A stretch of 64,000 nt of DNA from Blastocatellia bacterium (GTDB taxonomy: Bacteria > Acidobacteriota > Blastocatellia > HR10 > J050). The position numbers were made by a program, and so were the translations under genes. Position 1 is the first letter of the stretch, and each line of letters begins with the position of its first letter. The stretch covers positions 37,148 through 101,147 of the forward strand of contig JANWZE010000023.1 in NCBI GenBank assembly GCA_025054955.1, read 5' to 3'. Below the pieces are notes generated by a model. The model had not been told where the DNA came from, ran no database searches, and worked only from the letters and a program-made list of their open reading frames with translations. Of this stretch, positions 50,668-59,907 are shown piece after piece.

Positions 50668-52143
50668 TCACAGGCGCCGCGGTTGCTGCATGCCCATCGG
50701 TTGAGCGTTCGCCGCCGTGCTCAGCTCAAACCGACTGACGCCGATCAGCATGGCCAACAAGAGAAAAAAGACGAGCGCCGTCGCCGGCTGTTGCAGGTAA
50801 AAATCCACGAGACTGTGCACCAGTATCGCGATACACCCCACCGTAGCGCCTCCCGCCACGTGCCACAAGCGAGGCTCCCGGCAACGCAACGCGCGACCCC
50901 AGAGCCGCGCCACTGCGATCAAAAAAAACAGCAGCAAGCTGGCCCCGATCAGGCCGGTCTCACACACGACCTGCAAATAATCATTATGAGCAGCGTTCAT
51001 CATCATATAACCTGCGCCGGTATCGTAGCGCGAGTAAGCCACCGGATATGCGCCCACGCCGACGCCGAGCAGTGGATAGTCGCTGATCATTGACCATGAA
51101 TTTCTCCACGTCTGAATCCGACTCTGATGTGATGAAGCAGGATCGAAACCGGTTCCAACCAACGATTCTATTTCTGCTGCGACGTCTGATCGAACTTGCT
51201 GTGGAATCGAAGCTGTCGCCAACAACGAAACGCCAACGACGATCACCATGACAATACCGGCCACTCCAATCCAGAGTCGCCTCAAGCCTGCGCTGCTCCG
51301 ATGCGCTTGATCAAACGCGACGCGCTGCCGTGCGATTAACCATATCCACGCACACAGGGCAACGATCAGCACGAAAATTCCACCGGTCGTATTGGCCAGC
51401 GCGACGGCGACGCCCATAGCAATTGCTGCCAGACCGCTCATCACGCGCTGATCCGGCTCAACCGCCGACGAGAACGCTGTCGCCAATGCCAGCGGAAAGA
51501 TCAGCTCGATCAAACCGACCAAGCTGGTCAACGAAGGGAAAGACAAACCCAGCGGATTTGGTCGGCCACTGATCAACGGTTCGCCTTCGACGGAAAACAT
51601 CTCGGCAATACCGATCAGCGAGACAAAACAGCCGAGGAAAATCAGCCAGGCAGCCAGCCGGCGCAACCGCTGCACGGTGGTGACAACTTGGGCGGCCACG
51701 AGTAACAGCCCCAGCAGCGCGGCCAGCGCGATGGCAACTTGCGCTGTTGCTGCGCTGCTCATGGTGAGCGCAGACCACGTTCCATTCAGCCCGACCACAT
51801 CACTGAACGGAGCGCGACGCCACGGCAGCGGGATCAATTGAATCAGCGCCACACACAGAAACGCCATGATCCACCAGTAAACCGGACTCCACACCAAGCT
51901 GAAATACGCCCGAAGCGCCGCTTGCAGTCCCCACAGAAACAACAGCGTCACACTCATGACGAGGAGAAATTCAATGGCAAACGATTGCACAGGCGTAATC
52001 AAGACAGTGACCACCACACCGCCGAATATCAGATGATCAATCGCCCCGGCCAAACGGCGCCCAACGGACATCTGACCGACGGCAGGCGACATCGCCGGTG
52101 ATTCGCTCACGTGCATCAGCCAATCAGATGGACGTCTGCGCAT
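50668..52143 (-). CDS. O-antigen polymerase/ligase family membrane protein
   Basis: Polytopic membrane protein of the Wzy/WaaL class, which joins or ligates undecaprenyl-linked glycans. The 491-residue product has about twelve hydrophobic segments and the Wzy_C-type periplasmic loop RIQTWRNSWSMISDYPLLGVGVG followed by NAAHNDYLQVVCETGLIG. No clear ribosome site marks the start; in-frame ATGs at codons 10 and 18 are alternatives. It lies 16 bases after the VanZ gene. A second member of this class lies at 62503-63819; one probably polymerises and the other ligates. Confidence 0.87.
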   Translation of the reverse strand: MRRRPSDWLMHVSESPAMSPAVGQMSVGRRLAGAIDHLIFGGVVVTVLITPVQSFAIEFLLVMSVTLLFLWGLQAALRAYFSLVWSPVYWWIMAFLCVALIQLIPLPWRRAPFSDVVGLNGTWSALTMSSAATAQVAIALAALLGLLLVAAQVVTTVQRLRRLAAWLIFLGCFVSLIGIAEMFSVEGEPLISGRPNPLGLSFPSLTSLVGLIELIFPLALATAFSSAVEPDQRVMSGLAAIAMGVAVALANTTGGIFVLIVALCAWIWLIARQRVAFDQAHRSSAGLRRLWIGVAGIVMVIVVGVSLLATASIPQQVRSDVAAEIESLVGTGFDPASSHQSRIQTWRNSWSMISDYPLLGVGVGAYPVAYSRYDTGAGYMMMNAAHNDYLQVVCETGLIGASLLLFFLIAVARLWGRALRCREPRLWHVAGGATVGCIAILVHSLVDFYLQQPATALVFFLLLAMLIGVSRFELSTAANAQPMGMQQPRRL

Positions 52144-52159
52144 ACGTTCAACGGCTCAA

Positions 52160-52678
52160 TCATCGCGCCTTCTCACCGACAGAAGGCTTCAGAGCAGGCC
52201 GACCGGCCCCCCAGCCGGAGACAGGCGCACGTTGATGATAGAGCATCGTTATAAGCATCGCCGTGATGGCGCCGGCTGAATCAATCAACACATCCAAGAC
52301 CGATCCCGTGCGGGTTGGAAGAAAGCTCTGAGCCACCTCATCAAACACGGCATAACCGATGGTCAGCAGTGCAGCCTTCAATGCCCAATCCGGACGCCAT
52401 CGCTCGACGGACCGCCCCCGCAGCGCGCGCAGGAATAACCATGCCAAAATAAAATACGCGATAAAATGACCGATTTTGCGAATCAGCAAATAGAGTGAGC
52501 GAATCTGCTCTTCGGGCATCTCCGGCAGCAACCAACGGAGCAACGGGATAAGAAACCGCGAGTTGCCGCTCAAGCTCCACATGTCGCCGGTGAACGGACA
52601 AATCAACACCATCCAGATCACCGGCGGCAACCAGTGCCTGATGAGCCAATAGAGCCGATGGGCTTTCACAGCGTACAT
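52160..52678 (-). CDS. VanZ-like membrane protein
   Basis: 172 residues, four membrane helices, with the VanZ signature KIGHFIAYFILAWLFLRAL, then YAVFDEVAQSFLPTRTGSVLDVLIDSAG. The family is linked to envelope stress and low-level glycopeptide resistance and is common in exopolysaccharide loci, where its role is unclear. ATG 52678 is chosen over a TTG two codons earlier. Gaps to neighbours are 16 and 28 bp. Confidence 0.9.
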   Translation of the reverse strand: MYAVKAHRLYWLIRHWLPPVIWMVLICPFTGDMWSLSGNSRFLIPLLRWLLPEMPEEQIRSLYLLIRKIGHFIAYFILAWLFLRALRGRSVERWRPDWALKAALLTIGYAVFDEVAQSFLPTRTGSVLDVLIDSAGAITAMLITMLYHQRAPVSGWGAGRPALKPSVGEKAR

Positions 52679-52706
52679 CAGCAACGCCTTTCACCTCTGG
52701 ATCGCA

Positions 52707-54620
52707 TTAGTCGCCCCTGCCCTGTCCGTGAGCCAGAAGGAAACGAAGCGACCGCCCCGGCGTGCTGGCTGCCGTGTCATGGGCGTTGAACCACGCCTCC
52801 AACACATGGGCGATGGCAGCGGGATCATCCTGCTTGGCGGCGACTTCTAAGCGGGCCAACACGCGTTGCATCTGGTCAACGTCCACGCGCGTTGGCGGCG
52901 CAATGAAAATTTTTTCATAGCGTGTCACGCGGACTCCTTCGGCGCCGATCAACAATTCCTCAAACAGCTTTTCACCGGGGCGCAATCCGATGAATTCAAT
53001 GCTAATATCCTCGTCCGGCTTCAGGCCTGACAGTCGGATCATATCTTTGGCCAGATCAACAATCCTGATCGGCTCGCCCATATCGAGCACGAAGATGTCG
53101 CCGTGCTCGCCCAGGCTGCCGGCTTTGATCACCAGATGCGCGGCTTCGGGAATTGTCATGAAGTAGCGCGTCACCTCAGGATGCGTGACCGTCACCGGGC
53201 CGCCGGCAGCAATCTGTTTTTGGAAGAGCGGCACGACGCTGCCCCGGCTCCCCAATACATTGCCGAAGCGCACGCAAGAAAAACGTGTCGGGCTGGTCGC
53301 CGCTTTTGCTTGAACGAGCATCTCGGCCAGTCGCTTGGATGCGCCCATCACATTGGTTGGGTTGACAGCTTTGTCAGTGGAAATCATCACAAACGTTTCA
53401 ACGCCGTGTTCGTCAGCCAGGTCAACCAGCAAGCGAGTGCCGAATACGTTGTTGAGAATCGCTTCGGACGGGTTCAGTTCCATCAACGGAACATGCTTAT
53501 GCGCCGCGGCGTGAAAGATGACCTGTGGACGATGCCGCTCAAAGATTCGCCGCAATCGTAGCTCATGCCGAATGTCGGTAATCAGCGGTGTAAGCAGCGT
53601 GGCCGAACCGAGCCGTTGTAACTCGTGGTGAATCTCGAACAAGCTGTTCTCATCTTTGTCCAGCATCAACAACTGGGTCGGCGCAAACTGGAGCAATTGA
53701 CGACACAATTCAGACCCAATCGAGCCGCCAGCGCCGGTGATCAGAATGCGTTTGCCTGTAAACCAGCGGCGAACGTCTTGATCGTCGCAATCAAATTGAA
53801 CCACATCACGGCCGAGTAAGTCTTCAATCCGAACGTCGCGGAACGTACTGACGCGGACACGTCCTGAGAGAATCTCGTACAGCGCCGGCATGATCTTGAC
53901 CGGTACGCCGATTTGCTCGCAGGTCTGCACGATCCGCCGGAGGTCTCGACGTCGCACGGTGGCCATTGTCACGATGACCTGATCCACACGATATTGATGA
54001 ACCAACCGAGCGAGGTCCTCAGTGGTGCCCAGCACTCTCACTCCGCCGATGACCCGACCTAACTTCGCTCGGTCGTCATCCACAAATCCTTGAACCCGCA
54101 GCCCAACGTCTGGACGAACGGACAATTCCTTGGCGGCGAGCACGCCGGCCTGACCGGCGCCAACCAACAACACGCGCTTTTCAGGAGCGGCTGCAGGCTG
54201 CCTGAGCGCCGCCTGCTGTTCAGCGATCAAACGTCGCAACATCCGAACACCGCCCGTCCCCAAAAATGACAGACACGGATAAAGCGCGATGATGCCCAAC
54301 GGGATTTCCAGCACCCTGATAGTGGGGCCAAACGTCAATCGGATGACCATCAAAGCAGCGCCGATGGCCGCTTGCGTGGCGGCCAAAATCAGCATCTCGC
54401 GTGTGCTCACGTAGCGCCAGATGAACTGATAGATGCCGCTCACGCCATAGACCAAAATCGAACCAACCACGACGTACGGCAACAACGTCACCCATTGGTC
54501 GGCATACCGCGCCGGCGGCCACCCGTCAAATCGAAGCAGATAGGCTAATGAAAAGGCGAGCGCGCAGATCACGCTGTCAATGGTCACCTGCGTGGTTCGA
54601 CTATAAAAACGGTATGCCAT
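52707..54620 (-). CDS. WbpM/PglF/CapD-like UDP-sugar 4,6-dehydratase
   Basis: Membrane-bound NDP-hexosamine 4,6-dehydratase that starts synthesis of deoxy-amino sugars. The 637-residue product has four N-terminal membrane helices (about 12-125), a first Rossmann domain (VLLVGAGQAG near 150), and the catalytic SDR domain (ILITGAGGSIGSEL near 290) with STDKAVNPTNVMGASKR. The catalytic Tyr position is Met, as is normal for this subfamily. Its ATG follows the aminotransferase stop by one base, so the two steps dehydratase-aminotransferase are coupled, as in PglF-PglE. Confidence 0.94.
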   Translation of the reverse strand: MAYRFYSRTTQVTIDSVICALAFSLAYLLRFDGWPPARYADQWVTLLPYVVVGSILVYGVSGIYQFIWRYVSTREMLILAATQAAIGAALMVIRLTFGPTIRVLEIPLGIIALYPCLSFLGTGGVRMLRRLIAEQQAALRQPAAAPEKRVLLVGAGQAGVLAAKELSVRPDVGLRVQGFVDDDRAKLGRVIGGVRVLGTTEDLARLVHQYRVDQVIVTMATVRRRDLRRIVQTCEQIGVPVKIMPALYEILSGRVRVSTFRDVRIEDLLGRDVVQFDCDDQDVRRWFTGKRILITGAGGSIGSELCRQLLQFAPTQLLMLDKDENSLFEIHHELQRLGSATLLTPLITDIRHELRLRRIFERHRPQVIFHAAAHKHVPLMELNPSEAILNNVFGTRLLVDLADEHGVETFVMISTDKAVNPTNVMGASKRLAEMLVQAKAATSPTRFSCVRFGNVLGSRGSVVPLFQKQIAAGGPVTVTHPEVTRYFMTIPEAAHLVIKAGSLGEHGDIFVLDMGEPIRIVDLAKDMIRLSGLKPDEDISIEFIGLRPGEKLFEELLIGAEGVRVTRYEKIFIAPPTRVDVDQMQRVLARLEVAAKQDDPAAIAHVLEAWFNAHDTAASTPGRSLRFLLAHGQGRGD

Positions 54621-54621
54621 T

Positions 54622-55785
54622 TCACTCGCTCACTTCATGTGCGCCATGCTGCCGCCGGATGAGCGTAACAATCCTCTCCAAATCCGATTCAGTCAGAGTG
54701 GACCCGCTGGGCAAGCACAAGCCGCGCTCGAAAATAGTCTCTGCCACGCGACCGCCTCTGACGCGGCACTGGGCAAAGACCGGCTGCATGTGCAACGGCT
54801 TCCACACCGGTCGCGCTTCGATATTGGCCGCTTCCAGCGCCAGTCGAACGTCTTCTCGAGTCGCGCCAAACGCCGACGGGTCAATCGTCAGACAGGTGAG
54901 CCAACGTGTGGCACGGCCGTAGGGCGCTTCGGGCATGAACTGAATCCCCGGCAAGTCGCCGAGCGCCTGTCGGTAGTATTCAAAATTGCGGCGGCGCGCG
55001 CGGATGCGATCAGGCAGCACCTTTAGTTGGCCGCGCCCGATGGCTGCCAGGATATTACTCATGCGGTAGTTGTAACCGATGGTTGAATGCTGATAGTGAG
55101 GCGCTGGGTCTCTGGCTTGCGTGGCCAGAAATCGCGCCCGCTCGATCAACGCTCCGTCGTCCGAGACCAACATGCCACCGCCCGACGTAGTGATGATCTT
55201 GTTTCCATTGAACGAAAATGCGGCTAGCCGACCAAATGCGCCAGTCATTCGGCCTTTATAGGTTGCGCCCAGCGCCTCGGCGGCATCTTCGATGAGTGGA
55301 ATTTGGTACTCAGCGCAGACGCGCTCGATTCGATCATAATCGGCGCTCTGACCATACAGGTCCACAACAATCACGGCGCGTGGTCGCTTGCCCCGCCTCG
55401 CGCTGTGTTTCAATTCTTCGGCCAACAGATCAGGGTCCATATTCCACGTGGCCGCGTCGGCGTCAATGAAGACCGGACGTCCCCTTTCATAAACAATCGG
55501 ACTGGCGCTGGCGACAAACGTCAACGTCGAGCAGATAACTTCATCGCCCGGCTCAATCTGCACGAGCCGCAGCGCCAAGTGCAACGCGGCTGTGCCTGAG
55601 CAAAGCGCGGCTGCATGTCGAACGCCGATCAGCTCAGCAAATTCCTTCTCGAAAGCGTCCACATGAGGCCCGAGCGGGGCGATCCAATTGGACGCAAAGG
55701 CATCCTTGACCAAGGCCAATTCCGCCTCGCCCATGTGCGGCGGTGATAGGTAAATGCGCTGGCTCACCGATTCAGCTTCCTTCAT
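54622..55785 (-). CDS. DegT/DnrJ/EryC1 aminotransferase
   Basis: PLP enzyme that aminates a 4-keto-6-deoxy sugar nucleotide. The 387-residue product has SGTAALHLAL near residue 63, a VDLYGQSADYDRI stretch, DAAEALGATYKG, and the Schiff-base Lys in SFNGNKIITTSGGGM near 188, closing with the substrate loop in the C-terminal third. Paired with the adjacent dehydratase it would give a 4-amino-4,6-dideoxyhexose such as a bacillosamine precursor. ATG 55785 (or the GTG just before it) overlaps the HAD gene end. Confidence 0.94.
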   Translation of the reverse strand: MKEAESVSQRIYLSPPHMGEAELALVKDAFASNWIAPLGPHVDAFEKEFAELIGVRHAAALCSGTAALHLALRLVQIEPGDEVICSTLTFVASASPIVYERGRPVFIDADAATWNMDPDLLAEELKHSARRGKRPRAVIVVDLYGQSADYDRIERVCAEYQIPLIEDAAEALGATYKGRMTGAFGRLAAFSFNGNKIITTSGGGMLVSDDGALIERARFLATQARDPAPHYQHSTIGYNYRMSNILAAIGRGQLKVLPDRIRARRRNFEYYRQALGDLPGIQFMPEAPYGRATRWLTCLTIDPSAFGATREDVRLALEAANIEARPVWKPLHMQPVFAQCRVRGGRVAETIFERGLCLPSGSTLTESDLERIVTLIRRQHGAHEVSE

Positions 55786-56524
55786 CACAACACATGACGC
55801 TCCTGGGCGCTTCTACCCCCTGTTTAGCTCGCGCCGATGGACATGGAGCGCAGATTTCCTTCAACGCAGCCACATGCGTGATCTCCAGGTCAGGGGCATG
55901 ATCGGGCGAGAGCGGCTCCATCTGCGCATAGAGACCCTCTGGATGGCGCACGCGCACCGTGGTCATGCCAACGCGCCGGGCGCCGCTGAAATCCTTTTGC
56001 GGATTATCGCCAACATAGACGACCTCTCGGCCAGACGCTTGCAGGCGCTCCAACACGATGTTGAACGGAATAGGACTTGGCTTCCATGCGTCGCGGCCCC
56101 ATTCGTCGGAAAACACCACGACATCAAAATGCTCGGCCAGGCCCAATGCAGCCAGCTTCCGTCGCTGCACAGCCACAAGACCATCCGTCAGTAGACCAAG
56201 ACAACACGTTTCATGCAACGAGCGCAGCAATGGCGCGACACCATCAAACGGCGCAATGCTCGGTTCATGCTCACGGTAGAGAGCGACGAGTCGCTGCACG
56301 AGACCGGGATCAAACAGATCATGAGCGCTGAGCCACTGATCAAAGGTTGTGCCGCGCGCGCCCTGCTCAAACAATTTTTTCAATTCGTCAAATCCCTGCT
56401 CACGAGGAATCTTCAAGTGCGGCTCAGCCCATGCGGCGACCGCTCGGAAGCCGCTCATGACGTAGTCGCGCTCCAAATAGAGCGTATCGTCCAAATCAAA
56501 GACGATGGCCCGCCATCTGTTCAC
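55772..56524 (-). CDS. HAD-superfamily hydrolase
   Basis: Probable phosphatase. The 250-residue product has motif I FDLDDTLYLE (residue 9 onward), motif II LLTDG, a Lys in DAWKPSPIPF and motif IV VGDNPQKDFSGA. The cap is of the C1 helical type. Start codon is GTG. The gene overlaps the upstream ATP-grasp gene by 29 bases and the downstream aminotransferase by 14, a tight chain suggesting coordinated use in sugar-nucleotide synthesis. Natural substrate unknown; a sugar phosphate is likely from context. Confidence 0.9.
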   Translation of the reverse strand: MNRWRAIVFDLDDTLYLERDYVMSGFRAVAAWAEPHLKIPREQGFDELKKLFEQGARGTTFDQWLSAHDLFDPGLVQRLVALYREHEPSIAPFDGVAPLLRSLHETCCLGLLTDGLVAVQRRKLAALGLAEHFDVVVFSDEWGRDAWKPSPIPFNIVLERLQASGREVVYVGDNPQKDFSGARRVGMTTVRVRHPEGLYAQMEPLSPDHAPDLEITHVAALKEICAPCPSARAKQGVEAPRSVMCCDEGS

Positions 56525-57491
56525 GTTGAGCCTCCGTCAGGTAAAACGCATCGTCATACCGCGTGATAAAGAGTCCGGTTTGATAAGCGCCAAGCGGCGG
56601 AACCTCGATCGCGAGTCCGGCAGCGCGGGCCAACAACCAGCGCGGCGAATCAGCGCCGGCGGCTATGCCAAGCGGCGCTCCGCCGCCCCACCGCGCGTTG
56701 ATCTCAGTGAAGTGCGCCACACCGTCTTTCATCATGCACTGAATGGTGATCGGACCGATAGCCGACAATGCGTGCGCAATACGAACACACGCGTGCGTGA
56801 TCTCAGGATCATAGAGTGTCACGCCCTTGGCCACTTCGCCCCATCGCACTTCCATCCGACGGCGAGAGATAACGCCCATCACTTCTCCGTCCAGGTCGCA
56901 AATCACATCGTTAGTAATCTCCGGCCCAGGCAAGTATTCCTGAATAATCGGATTGGGCACGTACTCCACAAAGAACGCCAGCTCACGAGCATTCTGCACA
57001 CGATAGGTGTGCTGCGCGGCGCTGCCCCCGCGTGGTTTGATGAACAATGGATAGTCGGCGGCAGAGGGATTGATGTCGGTCGGTAGCCACGATCGCGGCG
57101 TCGGTATAGATAAGCGTTGAAAAAATTCGACCGTGCGCCACTTGTCAGCCGCCATCTCTGCGGCCTGCTCGCTGACCACAACGACACGCGCGCCGGTCGC
57201 TTCCAGCGCCGATTTGTGTCGTGCCAGCAGCGGAATATCTGGATCAATCAATGGAAAAATCAAGTTCACCCGCTCGGCTCGACAGATGCCGATCAATGTA
57301 GGGATATAATCCGGCGCGTCCAAGCGTGGGACGATGTAAGGCCGATCCACCAATTGCAAGGCAGGCGCCAGCGGGTCCATATCCAACCCGATGATCCGCC
57401 CATCCAACCCCAACGCTTGATACGCGCGGCGGAACGCGCGCACCAATTCAACGCGACGGCCAACGCTGGTGAACATGATGTTCATGCTCAT
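56496..57491 (-). CDS. ATP-grasp ligase (CarB-like)
   Basis: Forms an acyl-phosphate and joins it to an amine or thiol. The 331-residue product has a Rossmann-like pre-domain (MNIMFTSVGRRVELVRAF), ADKWRTVEFF, the phosphate/glycine-rich KPRGGSAAQHTYRV and the metal-binding EINARWGGGAPLGIAAGAD. It belongs to the CarB-like ATP-grasp group found in surface-polysaccharide loci. ATG 57491 follows GGAG by five bases; the frame upstream overlaps the methyltransferase gene. With the PIG-L deacetylase nearby, attachment of a carboxylic acid or amino acid to a freed amine is an attractive but unproven idea. Confidence 0.88.
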   Translation of the reverse strand: MSMNIMFTSVGRRVELVRAFRRAYQALGLDGRIIGLDMDPLAPALQLVDRPYIVPRLDAPDYIPTLIGICRAERVNLIFPLIDPDIPLLARHKSALEATGARVVVVSEQAAEMAADKWRTVEFFQRLSIPTPRSWLPTDINPSAADYPLFIKPRGGSAAQHTYRVQNARELAFFVEYVPNPIIQEYLPGPEITNDVICDLDGEVMGVISRRRMEVRWGEVAKGVTLYDPEITHACVRIAHALSAIGPITIQCMMKDGVAHFTEINARWGGGAPLGIAAGADSPRWLLARAAGLAIEVPPLGAYQTGLFITRYDDAFYLTEAQREQMAGHRL

Positions 57492-57519
57492 GATCGCTCC
57501 AGCTTCCAATGAAACCGGC

Positions 57520-58416
57520 TCAAGCCGACCACGCTGCGTCTTTCCTGGCAAGAGCGACGAGCAGGCTGCCCATGCCGACGAGGCCGGCCAGCCGCAAGCC
57601 CAACCGTCCCACCAACGACGGGCCAACGGTGAGCTGCCCCCAGGTGTCGTGGAAATTTCCTACGGCGCGAATCCACACCGGCGGCAGCCCCGTCCGGCGG
57701 AGCAGCTTGGCCAGTGTGTCTGCCGTGTAGGCAATCTGATGATGAGGCGGCTGAAGAAACCCGTACTCGCCACGACGTGGCCAGAGCCGACGTGTCCACG
57801 ACGACAACCCATCATGATTGGGCACGTCCAGATGGACAAGTCCGTCGTCAGCCAGCGCGCGTCGCACCACCGCCAGAAACGCCCTCGGCTGCAACACATG
57901 TTCGAGCACTTGCGAGAAAAAAATCACGTCAAATGTCACGCCGAGCGTCAATGCTGTCTCAGCGCAACCGCAAATCACATGACGCTGTAGCGAGTGAGCA
58001 AGCTCGACCATGCGCGGATTAACATCAATGCCCACATAGGAAATTCCTAGCGCCTCATAAGCGACGGCGAACGCGCCATCGCCGGCGCCGATTTCGCACA
58101 CGCGAGCTGGCTTTCGCCCCAACAGCGATTGATAGACCGTCAAGCGCCGAACGGCCATCCGGCGAGCCGCCTGAGCGCGAGCGTGCGCCTGCTCGCTCAT
58201 CATGCGCAAGTATGAAGGCTTCGTCACGGACGCAGCCGCCTCACCCACGTCATCGGGCGCGCCCTGCTCAAACGGTTGAACAAACGCCAACCCGCACGAG
58301 CGACAGACACCGTAGGCGCGGCGGCCAGAGCGCCACTGCACAGCGTAATCTTCGGAGTCACACAGCGGGCAGCGCGGTGTGACCGTCATCAGCCAATCGG
58401 ACTGCGCGCCAACCAT
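57520..58416 (-). CDS. SAM-dependent methyltransferase with N-terminal zinc ribbon
   Basis: The 298-residue product has an N-terminal zinc-binding CPLC...CRSCGLAF, then a class I methyltransferase domain with VCEIGAGDGAFAVAYEA near residue 108, GIDVNPRM and the FFSQVLEHVLQP motif. The layout resembles sugar C-methyltransferases of surface polysaccharide loci. A C-terminal hydrophobic helix (LGLRLAGLVGMGSLLVALA) may associate with the membrane. Start uncertain: GTG/ATG at 58419/58416 or ATG at codon 11. The PIG-L gene ends ten bases upstream. Confidence 0.87.
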   Translation of the reverse strand: MVGAQSDWLMTVTPRCPLCDSEDYAVQWRSGRRAYGVCRSCGLAFVQPFEQGAPDDVGEAAASVTKPSYLRMMSEQAHARAQAARRMAVRRLTVYQSLLGRKPARVCEIGAGDGAFAVAYEALGISYVGIDVNPRMVELAHSLQRHVICGCAETALTLGVTFDVIFFSQVLEHVLQPRAFLAVVRRALADDGLVHLDVPNHDGLSSWTRRLWPRRGEYGFLQPPHHQIAYTADTLAKLLRRTGLPPVWIRAVGNFHDTWGQLTVGPSLVGRLGLRLAGLVGMGSLLVALARKDAAWSA

Positions 58417-58425
58417 CACGGGCTT

Positions 58426-59115
58426 TCAGAGACCGACGCCACCGACGCTCACCACGCGGCGAACAAGCACAAACGCTTCCGCCGCCGGAACCCCAACAGC
58501 AGCGCCCCGACATCGAGCCAGCGCCTCCACCGCTTCCAGCGAACGCTCATGCGGAAACGATTTGAGTTGACTTTGATAGGCCCTCATGGCATCGAGTTTG
58601 ACATCGAGAACCATCGAGATGTCTACATAGGAATTTGGCACGAAACCGGGCGTCAACGGCGGCGCAAACCAATTTGTCTCAGATAGCGTTTCGTAAGCAT
58701 AAATGGCCTGAACCAGCGACGAGCCCGTGGGACGAGCCGCTACTAACGCCGATTCAAACACGAGCCGATGATCCCGATGCAGATCGCCGGCAAATGGAAT
58801 GAACAGATAATCCGGCCTGACGGTATTGAGCAATTCCGTGAGCGCTTCGTTTAGTCTGGCGTGCGGAACCGTATCAAGCAACGCCGCCGGTAGTCCTTCC
58901 AGAAAGATTGTCTCGTGGATGCCGAGCCGCTTGTGAGCTGCGCGGGCTTCTTCACGAGTCTGCTCAACCGATGCAGCGTCGAACATTGAAGGGTCTCCGC
59001 GCGTGACGATGGCCGCATAGACATCATGGCCTTCGCGCACCAGTCGCGCCATCGTGCCACCGACGCCAAGCACTTCATCATCCGGATGTGGCGCAATCAC
59101 CAAGATTCGCGTCAT
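58426..59115 (-). CDS. PIG-L/LmbE-family deacetylase
   Basis: Zinc-dependent N-acetylglucosamine-type deacetylase. The 229-residue product has APHPDDEVLGVGGT at the N-terminus and the third zinc ligand in DLHRDHRLVFE. ATG 59115 follows GGAG by 11 bases; a GTG four codons earlier abuts that site. In the locus it would expose an amine on an amino sugar for further modification. Confidence 0.92.
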   Translation of the reverse strand: MTRILVIAPHPDDEVLGVGGTMARLVREGHDVYAAIVTRGDPSMFDAASVEQTREEARAAHKRLGIHETIFLEGLPAALLDTVPHARLNEALTELLNTVRPDYLFIPFAGDLHRDHRLVFESALVAARPTGSSLVQAIYAYETLSETNWFAPPLTPGFVPNSYVDISMVLDVKLDAMRAYQSQLKSFPHERSLEAVEALARCRGAAVGVPAAEAFVLVRRVVSVGGVGL

Positions 59116-59133
59116 CGCTGGTAGCACTCCACG

Positions 59134-59907
59134 TCAGAGTTCTCCCATCAGTTGAACACCGGCCAGCTTCTCCTCGTCAGCCTCGTGACCGACGGCGACG
59201 GACGGCGCGGCAGGCGCACCCGCTGACTCAATCCATTGTCGCGCTGCCGCTCCACAACAAAACAACACATCCACAACAGACAGATCAGCGATGAAACCAG
59301 CTTCAGGAAAAAGCTGCTGGTAGACCGGCGACGGCACATCTTGCCAGAGAACCCGAATGCCGGCTGCATCAAATTTGTCCAACTCCATGTAACGCCGTCC
59401 GCCCGGCCCTGACAAGTACACATCGGCGCCGACCGCGCGACACACGTTGACGAGCAAGTCGGTGCGCTGCCCGCTGACGTTCAGCTCTGAGGCATACAGC
59501 AGCGGCGTCGTGATCCGCAGCGCTTGCATCGCCCACTTGATCAACGCCACATCCAACTGGCTCAGGCGCTCCCACTCCTGTTCCAGCAGTCGCCTGATTC
59601 CATCGGCATACTGATGAAAATAAGGCGCCCGCGAATAGTTCGTCACCAGCGCGTTCCAGTGTTTTTTCTGCCAGCGTTGTCGCTGGTCTATGCGAACGTC
59701 GCGGATGGCTTGCCCCAGCCGGTGAAGCACCGGCACAGTGAGCCATTGCCACCCGTGATGCGTCTTGATCTTGTTGCGATTTTGCAACCCGTTTTTTTGA
59801 AACTGAATGTTATCCAGGATGACAAACACATCCGCGTGGCGCAGCTTGTGGAAGAAGCCCAAGTAAGGCAAGTACTGCGGCTGATGAATGGCTACAACTT
59901 TGCTCAT
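59134..59907 (-). CDS. WbqC-family protein
   Basis: The 257-residue product begins VVAIHQPQYLPYLGFFHKL and has DVFVILDNIQFQKNGLQNRNKI, WLTVPV and ISGPGGRRYMELDKF-like blocks (SGPGG near residue 178) typical of WbqC. WbqC proteins recur in O-antigen and natural-product loci next to aminotransferases and ATP-grasp genes; they are proposed to take part in amino-sugar acylation, and their biochemistry is not settled. The ATGA overlap with the sugar transferase stop fixes the start at 59907. Confidence 0.92.
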   Translation of the reverse strand: MSKVVAIHQPQYLPYLGFFHKLRHADVFVILDNIQFQKNGLQNRNKIKTHHGWQWLTVPVLHRLGQAIRDVRIDQRQRWQKKHWNALVTNYSRAPYFHQYADGIRRLLEQEWERLSQLDVALIKWAMQALRITTPLLYASELNVSGQRTDLLVNVCRAVGADVYLSGPGGRRYMELDKFDAAGIRVLWQDVPSPVYQQLFPEAGFIADLSVVDVLFCCGAAARQWIESAGAPAAPSVAVGHEADEEKLAGVQLMGEL

